Below, in pieces: positions 43,559 through 51,483 of a DNA stretch of 51,483 bases. The notes beneath the pieces were generated by a model that was not told where the DNA came from, ran no database searches, and saw only the letters and a list, made by a program, of their open reading frames with translations. Source of the stretch: Terriglobales bacterium (GTDB lineage Bacteria; Acidobacteriota; Terriglobia; Terriglobales; Acidobacteriaceae); assembly GCA_035567895.1 (NCBI GenBank), contig DATMPC010000084.1, forward strand, positions 1 to 51,483, read 5' to 3'. The translations under genes were made by a program, and so were the position numbers. Position 1 is the stretch's first letter. Every line of letters starts with the position of its first letter.

Positions 43559-44638
43559 ATGCTATTGTCGCGGCCCCGGCTTATGACGAGAATGACGAGA
43601 AGATCGCTGGCGTCCTCATTATTGATGTTGCCGGCAGGGTGGGCATGGCAGGCACGAGCCCAGACATCGGCGACTCAGCCGCCGGCCGCGGACGAGCTGA
43701 CGACCATTGACGGTGACGGGACTGCGCACGTCAAGCGCGCGGTTCCCATCCCCAAGACCATCTCGCCCGAGGCTTATGCCCTGATGGCACGCGGGAAGCG
43801 ATGGACGCCGGAAACGGGAACGAAAGAAGCAGCCGACTTCGACGAGAAATTGCATGCTACTTATCCGGTTGACATCACTGAGACAACGTTGGCCGGAGTG
43901 GCGTGCAAGATGGTTGTCCCGAAACAGGCTGCGGCGAATAAGCAGAACCGCGTTCTAATCTGTCTGCATGGCGGAGGGTTTACCTCCGATTCCGGTTCGA
44001 CGCTCGAAGGCACTACCATCGCGGCGCTGACCGGCACTAAGGTGTTCGCGGTCGAGTATCGGCTGGCGCCACAGAATCCGTTTCCCGCGGCTGTGGACGA
44101 CGCGGTAGCGGTATACAAGTACCTTCTCAAGCAGTATGTGCCAAAGAAGATCGGCGTATATGGTACGTCCGCGGGAGCCGTGCTAGCGGCTCAGATGGCG
44201 GTTGAGTCACGCAAGCTCGGCCTTCCTCTACCTGCCGTTTTGGGCTTCTTCTCCGGGTATGTCGATCTCGCGCGCTATGGAGACTCGAGGTTTCTTTACG
44301 GCACAAACGGATTCACTAACTTCAGCTCGATGCTTCCTGCCCTGAAGGGGCTGGGAATGATCCCATACGTCGGCAGCCATGATCGCCAGGATCCTGTGCT
44401 TTCGCCGATGTACGCAGACTTGAAAGGTTTCCCGCCGACGCTTTGCATGACTTCGACGCGCGATCACTGTCTCAGTGGCACCGTCGATTTTCATCGAGCG
44501 CTGTTGCGGGCGGGCGTGGACGCACGTTTGCTGGTCTTTGACGCCATGCCGCACGCCTTCTGGTATCTGTTTGACTTGCCGGAATCCAAGGAGGCGCTTG
44601 AGGCACAGGCTACTTTCCTGGATCGTCATCTAGCCTGA
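43559..44638 (+). CDS. exported HSL-family alpha/beta-hydrolase (esterase)
   Basis: The 359-residue protein has a Tat-like signal (MTRRSLASSLLMLPAGWAW, from residue 12) and the hormone-sensitive-lipase pattern: oxyanion HGGGF (137-141), nucleophile S204 in GTSAGAV, an Asp near STRDHCLS and a His at about 332 in MPHAFWY. This family cleaves short esters and acetyl groups. It starts 5 bases after receptor 2, so it is co-transcribed. It complements the type B carboxylesterase on the other arm, suggesting the substrate has more than one ester bond. Confidence 0.9.
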   Translation: MLLSRPRLMTRMTRRSLASSLLMLPAGWAWQARAQTSATQPPAADELTTIDGDGTAHVKRAVPIPKTISPEAYALMARGKRWTPETGTKEAADFDEKLHATYPVDITETTLAGVACKMVVPKQAAANKQNRVLICLHGGGFTSDSGSTLEGTTIAALTGTKVFAVEYRLAPQNPFPAAVDDAVAVYKYLLKQYVPKKIGVYGTSAGAVLAAQMAVESRKLGLPLPAVLGFFSGYVDLARYGDSRFLYGTNGFTNFSSMLPALKGLGMIPYVGSHDRQDPVLSPMYADLKGFPPTLCMTSTRDHCLSGTVDFHRALLRAGVDARLLVFDAMPHAFWYLFDLPESKEALEAQATFLDRHLA

Positions 44639-44665
44639 CAAATATTGACCAAATGAAAGGTTCCT

Positions 44666-45142
44666 ATGATTCAAACGATAGAAGCGATGCTGAACAAGTT
44701 CGAGTCCGGCAAAATGAGCCGCCGCCAACTCGTCCTCTCGCTGGCGACACTGGCGGTTGCCGCAAAGGCGCGGGCGCAGGAGAAACCCAGCCGTGCTGTA
44801 AGCATCAACCACATCACCGTGAAAGTTCCCGACCTGCACCGCACCTCAAACTTTTACCAGGAATTCTTCGGAATGCCCCTGAAGCAGCACTCGGCAAAAA
44901 CCCACATCCTGGGAGTGGGCGACGCTTGCTTCTTTGGCATCGAGCAAGGCGACAGTCAGGCGAGAGTCGATCACTACGATTTCGGAATTGCGGGCTTCGA
45001 CGCCGACGACGTGCGTGCGAAATTAACCAAGCTCAATTTGAAATTCGATAGCGGTAATTCGAAGGAATCGTTCAAGTTTTTTGACCCGGACGGCTTCCAC
45101 GTTCAAGTGAACGCACCGGACTACGTCGGTCATGTGAGCTGA
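44666..45142 (+). CDS. Tat-exported VOC-family protein
   Basis: The 158-residue protein carries a Tat signal (MSRRQLVLSLATLAVAA, from residue 17) and one glyoxalase-fold module with metal-type His in NHITVKVPD, an aromatic YQEFFGMPL and a final FFDPDGFHVQVNAPD. VOC proteins are usually cytoplasmic, so a Tat signal is notable. It might act on a product of periplasmic ester cleavage, for instance as an extradiol-type or isomerase enzyme. It lies 27 bases after the esterase and shares its transcript. Confidence 0.8.
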   Translation: MIQTIEAMLNKFESGKMSRRQLVLSLATLAVAAKARAQEKPSRAVSINHITVKVPDLHRTSNFYQEFFGMPLKQHSAKTHILGVGDACFFGIEQGDSQARVDHYDFGIAGFDADDVRAKLTKLNLKFDSGNSKESFKFFDPDGFHVQVNAPDYVGHVS

Positions 45143-45179
45143 CCGTCGTCTCTGCGCGTCTGGTCCACAAGAAAAACCC

Positions 45180-46058
45180 ATGCGTCGAGAGAGAGAATCC
45201 AAGTCCGCTCCGGTTGGGGTGGTCACCAAAGTATTGCGAATCTTGGAAATGCTGCACGATTCCCCGGCAGGTCTGCAATTGAGGGAGGTCGCGGAGAAGA
45301 CCGCGATTAACAAGAGCACGGCCTACCGTGTCCTGGCTCATCTGGAGCACGAAGGGTACGTGTTTCGCGACTCTGCCGGCGCGTATGCGATTGGGGTGCG
45401 ACTGGCGCGTCTTGGATCGGGAGCGTCATACCAGACGACAATGCGCAAGATCAGCCGGCCGGTGCTGGAGGAGTTGGCGCGCATAACCGGCGAGACTGTC
45501 AGTCTTGCGGTTTTGGAAGGCCGCGACGTTCTTTATTTGGACGTGATGGAGAGCGCGCACACGTTTCGTCAGGTGTCCCAGATTGGGATGCGCCATCCGC
45601 TCTATTGCACCGCGTTGGGCAAGGCGATGCTTGCTTTCTATCCTGAGCAAGAGCAGAAATATCTGATTTCGGGAATCGACTTCGAACGTTTTACTCCACA
45701 TACGATCACACGCGCCGCGAACCTGCGAAAGGAGCTGACGCTGATCCGGCAGCGTGGATACTCCCTAGACAATGAGGAGGTATATCTCGGCTCGCGCTGC
45801 ATCGGCGCTCCCATTCTGGATGCGTCCGACCGGGTCATTGCGGCGCTCAGCGTATCAGGACCGACAACGCGCGTCACGCGAGACAGAATTCCGACCTTTG
45901 CAGCGGCGGCCCGGCAAGCGGCTGCGGAAGTCTCAACGAATCTAGCGGCTAACAGCAAAGGGTTTGAGACACGCTCTGGGCGGCACGGGGCAGCCCGTAA
46001 GGACGCAGCAGTTCCGAGCGTTGCAAACAACGATCAACTCAGCTCGATGATGCCATGA
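45180..46058 (+). CDS. IclR-family transcriptional regulator
   Basis: The 292-residue protein has a winged-helix domain (LQLREVAEKTAINKSTAYRVLAHLEHEGYV, about 30-62) and an IclR effector domain (about 90-250; QIGMRHPLYCTALGKAMLAF, RGYSLDNEEVYLGSRCIGAPI, ALSVSGPTTRVT). The C-terminal 40 residues are low-complexity and extra. IclR proteins sense small acids, including aromatic and uronic acid derivatives. It is the last gene of the receptor operon and may control the convergent racemase or the dehydratase. Confidence 0.93.
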   Translation: MRRERESKSAPVGVVTKVLRILEMLHDSPAGLQLREVAEKTAINKSTAYRVLAHLEHEGYVFRDSAGAYAIGVRLARLGSGASYQTTMRKISRPVLEELARITGETVSLAVLEGRDVLYLDVMESAHTFRQVSQIGMRHPLYCTALGKAMLAFYPEQEQKYLISGIDFERFTPHTITRAANLRKELTLIRQRGYSLDNEEVYLGSRCIGAPILDASDRVIAALSVSGPTTRVTRDRIPTFAAAARQAAAEVSTNLAANSKGFETRSGRHGAARKDAAVPSVANNDQLSSMMP

Positions 46059-46158
46059 ATTTATTCGCTCGCCCCAGGCTGCTAAGTACAGCTTGAGGCC
46101 ATGCGTTCGGTAAAACCACCCGGCGGCGAGACGATTGAGTGAGAGAATTAATGCCGAT

Positions 46159-47454
46159 TCAGGACTTCATTCTGACGGCGATGCCGTCCACGGGCACGAG
46201 ACTGCCTTCAGCATCGAATCTCATCTCTGACTCTGAGCCTAAAGCAACCACATCAGTCCGCTTGCTGAGTTCATTCGCATATGCAGTCGAGACGCGCATG
46301 ACCTCCAGCGAGAGCGTGTCGCGTATCTGCACGACGCGCGCGGAAGCCGGATTTTCCAGAGCCAGCGACTGCAGAGCCTGCTCGACAACCTCGCGGTCGG
46401 TATTGAAGTGAATCGGTATTTTTACCGTCTGTGGAGTGAGCGCGGTGAGCGCGTTCACATACGTAGTCTTCAAGTCGATGCTCGCGACCGTGCCTGTCGT
46501 CGTGAAGTCGGCCATGCCTATGCCGACGGCGTTGCCTGACGATGCTGCCGTCAGTCCGCGTACAAAGATGCGCGAGATGTTCGGAGAAACACCGGGCTGA
46601 GGTACCAGCGATGATGTGTATCCGCGAACCGCTCGACCAATCACGTTGGGATCCATGCCCGCGCCGCTGATGTTCTTCCCCATTTGGTCGACGATAAGCA
46701 GGTCGATCTCGGCGAAGGGCAGCCTCGGCATGAGCTCGCGAGCTCGGACCAGAAGCCTGGCCTCTTCTACCTCGAGCGTGTCAGGCGTGAGGAGCGCCAG
46801 GTCGGCCGTATCGTGAAACTGGTTTTCCAAAATCGCCAGTCCGCCGAGGATTGGTGCCCGATTGAGCACGAGCCCCGCAACTTGACGCAGTACGCGCTCA
46901 TATCCGAGCCGACTGGAGGCAGCGTGGCAGGCGGCGGCTCCCGCTTGTTTCCCGAATCCGATCGCCAGCATCTTCAATAGGCCGCTGCCAAGGTCGGCGT
47001 GAAAATCGGTGTGGGGCTTGACGCGGTTGATGGGAAAGATCCAGTTGGCCTTCAGCGCCGCTGCGCTGAAGTTGACGGGAATGGCATCGGCGGTGGTGGT
47101 GCCGATACAGACGGTCTCCATCGTGGTCTCAAAGGGAACGCCCATGCTCGCCGGTGTGATCCCGTACGTTTCGAGGATGTGTGCCTGGCCTTCCGGCGTC
47201 GCTCCCCCGTGGCTTCCCATTGCAGGAACGATGAACGGAGATGCTCCGCGAGCGTGCAACTCGCGAAGAACTGCAGCGACGATCTGCTTGAGATTGGAGA
47301 TGCCTCGGCTGCCCACACCTACTGCAACGCGTTTGCCGTCAAGCGGGCGGTTGAAATCCTTCTTTTGAAATTCGCGCTTGACGACCTCGTCGATCGCGAG
47401 CGGAGTGGAACGAGGAAAGTTCTGGCGAACGTCGAGCAGGCGAGGGAATTGCAT
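46159..47454 (-). CDS. LarA-like protein (DUF2088, nickel-dependent racemase family)
   Basis: ATG 47454 is chosen; the longer frame to 47523 adds a hydrophobic leader that looks accidental. The 431-residue protein has family features: GVGSRGISNL, PAMGSHGGATPEGQ with the substrate-binding His, NRVKPHTDFHADLGSGLLKM and a late IDLLIVDQMGKNISG. Characterised LarA uses a nickel-pincer cofactor to racemise lactate, and homologues act on other 2-hydroxyacids. Cofactor synthesis genes (larB, larC, larE) are not in the window. In this locus a sugar-acid or hydroxy-acid epimerisation is likely. An MFS carrier gene ends 79 bases upstream of it on the same strand. Confidence 0.8.
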   Translation of the reverse strand: MQFPRLLDVRQNFPRSTPLAIDEVVKREFQKKDFNRPLDGKRVAVGVGSRGISNLKQIVAAVLRELHARGASPFIVPAMGSHGGATPEGQAHILETYGITPASMGVPFETTMETVCIGTTTADAIPVNFSAAALKANWIFPINRVKPHTDFHADLGSGLLKMLAIGFGKQAGAAACHAASSRLGYERVLRQVAGLVLNRAPILGGLAILENQFHDTADLALLTPDTLEVEEARLLVRARELMPRLPFAEIDLLIVDQMGKNISGAGMDPNVIGRAVRGYTSSLVPQPGVSPNISRIFVRGLTAASSGNAVGIGMADFTTTGTVASIDLKTTYVNALTALTPQTVKIPIHFNTDREVVEQALQSLALENPASARVVQIRDTLSLEVMRVSTAYANELSKRTDVVALGSESEMRFDAEGSLVPVDGIAVRMKS

Positions 47455-47533
47455 GCTGTCTAGTGTAGTAAAGGCGCGCAGCAACGATAAAAACGCGACC
47501 CAGATGACGGTGGTTGCACGCATGCGCGCGGAT

Positions 47534-48820
47534 TCACACGGAGCTGTCTGAGGGCGTTCGTGCTTTCAGCTCGCCAACGACCACTGCGTAGCCGAGGATG
47601 CCCACGATGAGCACGATTGCCCCAACGGTGAATCCAGGCACATACGAGCCGCTCGACTTGATCAGCAGGCCTACGGCTAGCGGTGCGATGACTCCGGCGA
47701 GATTGCCGGTGAAGTTCTCCACTCCCGTCCAGATGCCAACATGCTCGGGCGGTGCGCAGCATTGGAGGATAACGATCAAGTTGCCGGTCGCCAGTCCCGC
47801 CAGGCATGCTCCCATCAGCAGCGCAATTGCTATCCGTGTATCACTCGCCCGCATGGCTGCGATCAGGAAAAAGCCGCACAGGAAAGCCACGGTCACGATT
47901 CCCTTGCGCGTACGTGTTTCGCTCCATCCGTGCTCGATCAAGCGGTCGGCGATCAGTCCTCCGATGGGCTCGCTTAGGCCGAAGGTGAGGAAGGCGGCAG
48001 AGGCATAGAATCCGGCGCTTACGATGCTGAGATGGCGCACTGTCACCAGATAGTCGGGCAGCCACGTAACCAGGACGTACCAGTAGTAATCAAAGCAAAA
48101 AAAGCCAAAGCAGATGCCGATCAGATTGCGGTCTGTCAAAGCGCTGCGAACGTGTTGAGCAACAGTCCGTTTTGCGAGAACGGCGCCGGTGTTGGCTCGC
48201 AATTTGCGAGGAAAGACAAGAAACCACGGCACGAGCCAAAGGAGCGCGGCGAATCCCACAATGAGAAAGCTGCTGCGCCATCCTTGGCGCACCAGCAGCC
48301 AGGGAATAAACAGTCCGCCGAAGACGAGGCCCATGCGCGTGCCGCAGTTGAAGAGTCCCGACGGCAGCCCTCTTTCTCTGGTCGAAAACAGCAGGCTGAC
48401 GATCTTCGTTCCGCCGGGAAGATAGATCGATTCGCCAATTCCCAGAATGATGCGAAAGAAGATCAGCATGGCGAGGCTGGTCGCGAGTCCCGTCACGCCT
48501 TGTGCAATCGACCAGACCGCGAAAGCGCCCGCATACAACCAGTACAAATTGAAGCGGTCGCTAGCCCACCCGATCGGAATCTGCAGCAGCGCGTATGACC
48601 AGAAGAAAGAAGAGAGCAGCAGTCCCTTCGTTGCCGGCAGCAGATGCAGGTCGCGGGAAATCGACGGCAGCGCAAACGAGATCGCCGCGCGATCGAGATA
48701 GTTGATCAGCGAGGCTACGAACAGCAGACCGACAATCGTCCAGCGGCGCTGGTTCGACACCTCGATTTGGGCGAAGTTGGAAGTGGAGGTCTGGGCGACA
48801 GTGCCGGTTGTCAGATTCAA
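47534..48820 (-). CDS. second MFS transporter, ACS type
   Basis: The 428-residue protein has 12 predicted helices with the ACS-family signature LINYLDRAAISFALP and RIILGIGESIYLPGG. It differs from the LacI-operon carrier but belongs to the same class of organic-acid importers. It is co-directional with the LarA-like gene, which begins 79 bases after it, so carrier and racemase probably serve the same acid. Confidence 0.88.
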   Translation of the reverse strand: MNLTTGTVAQTSTSNFAQIEVSNQRRWTIVGLLFVASLINYLDRAAISFALPSISRDLHLLPATKGLLLSSFFWSYALLQIPIGWASDRFNLYWLYAGAFAVWSIAQGVTGLATSLAMLIFFRIILGIGESIYLPGGTKIVSLLFSTRERGLPSGLFNCGTRMGLVFGGLFIPWLLVRQGWRSSFLIVGFAALLWLVPWFLVFPRKLRANTGAVLAKRTVAQHVRSALTDRNLIGICFGFFCFDYYWYVLVTWLPDYLVTVRHLSIVSAGFYASAAFLTFGLSEPIGGLIADRLIEHGWSETRTRKGIVTVAFLCGFFLIAAMRASDTRIAIALLMGACLAGLATGNLIVILQCCAPPEHVGIWTGVENFTGNLAGVIAPLAVGLLIKSSGSYVPGFTVGAIVLIVGILGYAVVVGELKARTPSDSSV

Positions 48821-49048
48821 CGAAGAACTCCGGGTGCGTAAGGATACCGCATCATTGTTCGTGTCCGGGGCCGGCTAAGACATATCACGCCAGCGCGCTG
48901 TCAGCATGGCTGCTCCTGAAGATATACATTGCAGAGGCTTTTGGGAGAGTCCTCCTCGCTTGGTTTTTCATTCTGTAACTCCCTCCCTCCGCCACGGCTC
49001 ACACAAACGTACAATCGAAACTCGTGTTTATCCCAAACAGGACTCTTT

Positions 49049-50188
49049 ATGCCTCGAATCAGCTCGATTTCAGTCTCTACAGTCCGCATTCCCCTCGATC
49101 GTGTTACCTCATTTGCCACGCGCACGGTGAAGGCCCGCGATTACTGCTTGGTGAAGGTCCGTACCAAGGAGGGAATTGAGGGAATCGGATTCTGCTACGT
49201 TGGCACTGCCGGTGCCAACATTGCGAAGCTCGCCGTCCAAGAACTTCTGGCTCCGATGTTGCTTGGACGAGACAGCGATGGCGTCGAGGGTCTCTGGGAC
49301 GAGATGTATCGCGAAGTCATACTTCACGGGCGTGTCGGCACAGTGATGCGCGCTCTCAGCATTCTCGATGTGGCGATGTGGGACTTGAATGCGCGTGCTG
49401 CCGAGCTGCCTCTGTATCGATATCTCGGCTGTTGGTCGCTCGACAAAGTTCCGGCTTACGCCAGCGGCGGATACTATCTCGAAGGCAAGACTCCTAAACA
49501 TCTCGGTAAAGAGGTCGAGGGATGGGTGCGACAAGGCTTCCGCGCAGTCAAGATCAAAGTGGGACGCCTCACGCCTGCCGAGGAAGAAGAGCGCGTCCGC
49601 GCTGCGCGCGATGCGGCCGGTCCCGACGTCCATCTCATGATGGACATCAACAACGGGTGGGCCGATCTTCCCACCGCACTGATCTATTGCCGCCGTTTCG
49701 AGAAGTACAACCCCTACTGGGTGGAAGAGCCGTTCAGCCCAGATGACATCGATAACCACGCCAAGCTCGCTGCCGCTACCAGTATTCCCGTCGCGACGGG
49801 CGAGATCGAGGCGGGACGATGGCGCTTCAAGGAGATCCTCGAGAAGCGCGCAGCCGAGATCCTGCAGGCGGACGCTGCTGTGTGCGGCGGAATTTCAGAG
49901 TGGCGTCGCATCGCGCAGACCGCCGCCAGTTACGGCGTGACGATCTGCCCCCATTGGTTCCATGATCTGCACGTTCATCTGGTTGCGTCTGCCCCGAACG
50001 CGCGCTATGTAGAGTTCTTCCCCGACGATCAGGTTCTGAATTTCAGGCGCCTAGTGAATCGGCAGCTCGAAATCAAGAATGGTGACCTGCTATTGCCATC
50101 GGGACCAGGGCTGGGCTTTGAATTTGATGAACGCGCAGTGAAGAAGTACGCATTGGATCCACGTGAGGTTTGGAGCGAGTGCAACTAG
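49049..50188 (+). CDS. enolase-superfamily acid-sugar dehydratase (mandelate racemase type)
   Basis: ATG 49049 follows AGGA at good spacing; the 40 residues upstream in the frame look non-coding. The 379-residue protein has the N-terminal capping domain and a TIM barrel with the KxK pair K168 and K170 (VKIKVG), metal ligands D199 (MMDINNG), E226 (VEEPF) and E252 (ATGEIEAG), plus D275 and H302 (CPHWFHD). This is the mandelate-racemase subgroup pattern. Most sugar-acid members dehydrate aldonates or uronates to 2-keto-3-deoxy acids. It is divergent from the MFS/LarA-like pair, and together they suggest acid-sugar breakdown. Confidence 0.9.
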   Translation: MPRISSISVSTVRIPLDRVTSFATRTVKARDYCLVKVRTKEGIEGIGFCYVGTAGANIAKLAVQELLAPMLLGRDSDGVEGLWDEMYREVILHGRVGTVMRALSILDVAMWDLNARAAELPLYRYLGCWSLDKVPAYASGGYYLEGKTPKHLGKEVEGWVRQGFRAVKIKVGRLTPAEEEERVRAARDAAGPDVHLMMDINNGWADLPTALIYCRRFEKYNPYWVEEPFSPDDIDNHAKLAAATSIPVATGEIEAGRWRFKEILEKRAAEILQADAAVCGGISEWRRIAQTAASYGVTICPHWFHDLHVHLVASAPNARYVEFFPDDQVLNFRRLVNRQLEIKNGDLLLPSGPGLGFEFDERAVKKYALDPREVWSECN

Positions 50189-50255
50189 ATACAGTATGGT
50201 GCGAGATGGGATCGGCCATTCGCTGCGGATCTACTGCATTTAGCAGCTCAGGAAA

Positions 50256-50954
50256 ATGGATTTATGCATTTCTGTGAGCGCGCGAGAGCCAGGCGCGGCA
50301 CTAGTGGTGCGGGCGTGTACCCCCGAGGAACCAGCGGCAGCGGTCACCAATGCCATCGGAGCAGACGGGTGCTGGCTCGATCCCATACTCTGGGAATCAA
50401 TTCCCGCCGGCCAGAACGGTACCGTCACTGCAAGGTATCATCGTGCTCTCGATGCGCGGAAGGACTTCCAGCCGAGTCGCCGGCCAATCACGTACATCGA
50501 AAACCACGATCACTCGACCATCACTGAACAATGCGGCGGCCGAAATGTGTGGTGGAAGACCCAGCCGCTTGCGATAGCACTGCTCTCAATGTGCGGCGCA
50601 CCATTGCTTCATAATCGCCAGGAGTTCGGCGAGCAATATTGGTTTCCGGAAGACGGCAATCAACGGGTGATGCCGCGCCCACTGCGCTGGGAGCGCAGCA
50701 CAGACGCAACTGGTGTTGCTTTGCGCAATTTTTACCGCCAGCTCATCGCCATACGAAAAGCTCATCCGGCGGTGCGCTCGCAGAACGTCTTTCCTTCTAA
50801 CGACGGCTCACAGCAATTCAATTCTTCCGGATATGGAATCGACTCCTCGCGAGGTTTGACGATCTGCCATCGCTGGGCAGATGTAGGTAATGGCCAAACA
50901 GAGCGATTGCACAGCGCCTTGATTTGGTCGAGTGATACTCGCTATCGAGCTTGA
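50256..50954 (+). pseudogene. C-terminal remnant of a GH13 alpha-amylase-family enzyme
   Basis: The stretch YIENHDHSTIT (with the GH13 catalytic-type Asp), PLAIALLSMCGAPLLHNRQEFGE and WFPEDGNQRVMPRPLRWE are hallmarks of the late barrel of GH13 enzymes such as trehalose-related or maltosyl hydrolases. The first half of the barrel with the nucleophile Asp and acid Glu is absent, and the N-terminal 60 residues do not make a proper start. The C-terminus ends abruptly after ALIWSSDTRYRA. It is a relic, not a working enzyme. Confidence 0.7.
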
Positions 50955-51072
50955 TTAGCGTTGCTATCTGATCTCTGGTCAAACCCAGGTCTTGCTGGCC
51001 AACAACCGCTGTCCAGTAGGCAGGTTCATCGATATCACCCCGGTCGTAGGGCGGCCGTAGATCTTGTATGGC
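50932..51072 (-). pseudogene. fragment of a HAD-superfamily hydrolase
   Basis: About 47 codons on the minus strand read RPPYDRGDIDEPAYWTAV and then GLTRDQIATLIKLDSE, the cap-region pattern of YihX-like HAD hydrolases (a Tyr/Arg pair followed by a Trp). Motifs I to IV, including the nucleophile Asp, are missing on both sides. It overlaps the end of the GH13 relic on the opposite strand. It appears to be a decayed neighbour gene. Confidence 0.45.
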
Positions 51073-51157
51073 GCTACGTTTGGGCAGTATCATGCATAAC
51101 TCGGAGAATACACGTAGATACGTGCGTGAAAAAGTATATTCGTGCAAACTGCACAGA

Positions 51158-51483
51158 ATGAAACCAGAAGCTGAAGCAGGCCAAATCGCCCTAAAGGAAG
51201 AGCGCCACCAGTACATCCTGGAGCTGCTTGGCAGTGAGGGCCGAGTCCTCGCTGCGGACCTTAGCAGTCGATACAGCGTCTCTGAAGACACGATTCGTCG
51301 AGATCTGCGCGAATTGGCGAGTTCGGGAAAGATCCAACGGGTACACGGCGGCGCCCTGCCTCGCCGTGCCGAAGCCGTTCCTTTCGTGTCTCGCCAACAA
51401 ATCGACATGGAGAGCAAGATCGGAATTGCTCGAGCGGCGGCTGACATGATCCGCGACGGTCAGGTGGTGCTGATTGATGGAGG
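51158..51483 (+). CDS. DeoR-family transcriptional regulator, 3' end missing
   Basis: The reading frame opens at ATG 51158 and is still open at the right edge, about 108 residues. A DeoR winged helix is clear: KEERHQYILELLGSEGRVLAAD, then VSEDTIRRDLRELASSGKIQRVHGGA, followed by the start of the sugar-phosphate-binding domain (SKIGIARAAADMIRDGQVVL and a first Asp). DeoR proteins respond to phosphorylated sugars. No clear ribosome binding site precedes it. It may regulate genes beyond the window. Confidence 0.88.
   Translation, partial: MKPEAEAGQIALKEERHQYILELLGSEGRVLAADLSSRYSVSEDTIRRDLRELASSGKIQRVHGGALPRRAEAVPFVSRQQIDMESKIGIARAAADMIRDGQVVLIDG

Noticed and set aside
1-51483. CRISPR arrays, insertion sequences, prophage genes
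   Set aside because: No regularly spaced repeats, transposase or integrase motifs, or phage structural genes were found on reading both strands.

Overview
The window looks like chromosome of an Acidobacteriota bacterium, probably class Terriglobia. The lineage call rests on family content: a stand-alone MacB/FtsX-type permease with two FtsX domains and no ATPase (6237-8705, the ADOP type expanded in this phylum), two tandem Oar-like TonB-dependent receptors with an N-terminal carboxypeptidase-regulatory-like domain, a third such receptor in decay, and many small exported proteins of unknown function. No rRNA, intact tRNA, CRISPR array, transposase or integrase gene was seen.

Layout. 0-3.1 kb: small exported hypothetical proteins and a gene-poor stretch. 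3.1-6.1 kb: Tat-exported metallophosphoesterase, an ECF sigma/anti-sigma pair and a VOC protein. 6.2-8.7 kb: ADOP permease. 8.9-13.9 kb: a redox and polyketide block; on the minus strand a small membrane protein, a membrane-anchored flavin/2Fe-2S reductase, TatA and a lone CuA-type cupredoxin, and divergently a type III polyketide synthase overlapping an O-methyltransferase. 14-18.5 kb: exported small proteins, structured 3' RNA with a terminator, a vanadium-haloperoxidase-like enzyme, and a truncated, mutated TonB-receptor pseudogene. 18.7-24.7 kb: glycan-related genes (GH16 with two CBM6 domains, a secreted CBM6-like protein with a DUF362 protein), a potassium channel and an NAD(P)-binding protein.

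24.9-30.9 kb is a pure signalling block: NarL-type regulator, divergent sigma-like protein, single-domain receiver, FixJ-like regulator and a five-PAS histidine kinase, all on the minus strand. Two degenerate direct repeats (24860-24946 and 30741-30831) bracket it, and the second runs into the 3' half of a tRNA-Lys(CTT). This looks like an old tRNA-associated insertion that carried only regulators.

30.9-50.2 kb is a coherent catabolic locus. The minus-strand operon lacI - MFS - SDR - type B carboxylesterase - cupin is divergent from a plus-strand operon: TonB receptor 1 - TonB receptor 2 - HSL-type esterase - exported VOC protein - IclR regulator. A palindromic LacI-type operator pair sits just upstream of the first receptor and a related half-conserved operator sits just upstream of lacI, so the repressor probably controls both arms. 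Next come a LarA-like (DUF2088) racemase, a second MFS carrier and a mandelate-racemase-type acid-sugar dehydratase. The inferred scheme is outer-membrane uptake, periplasmic ester cleavage by Tat-exported hydrolases, import of an organic or sugar acid, and intracellular racemisation, dehydration and oxidation. The substrate is unknown. 50.2-51.5 kb holds decayed GH13 and HAD fragments and the start of a DeoR-family regulator that runs off the edge.
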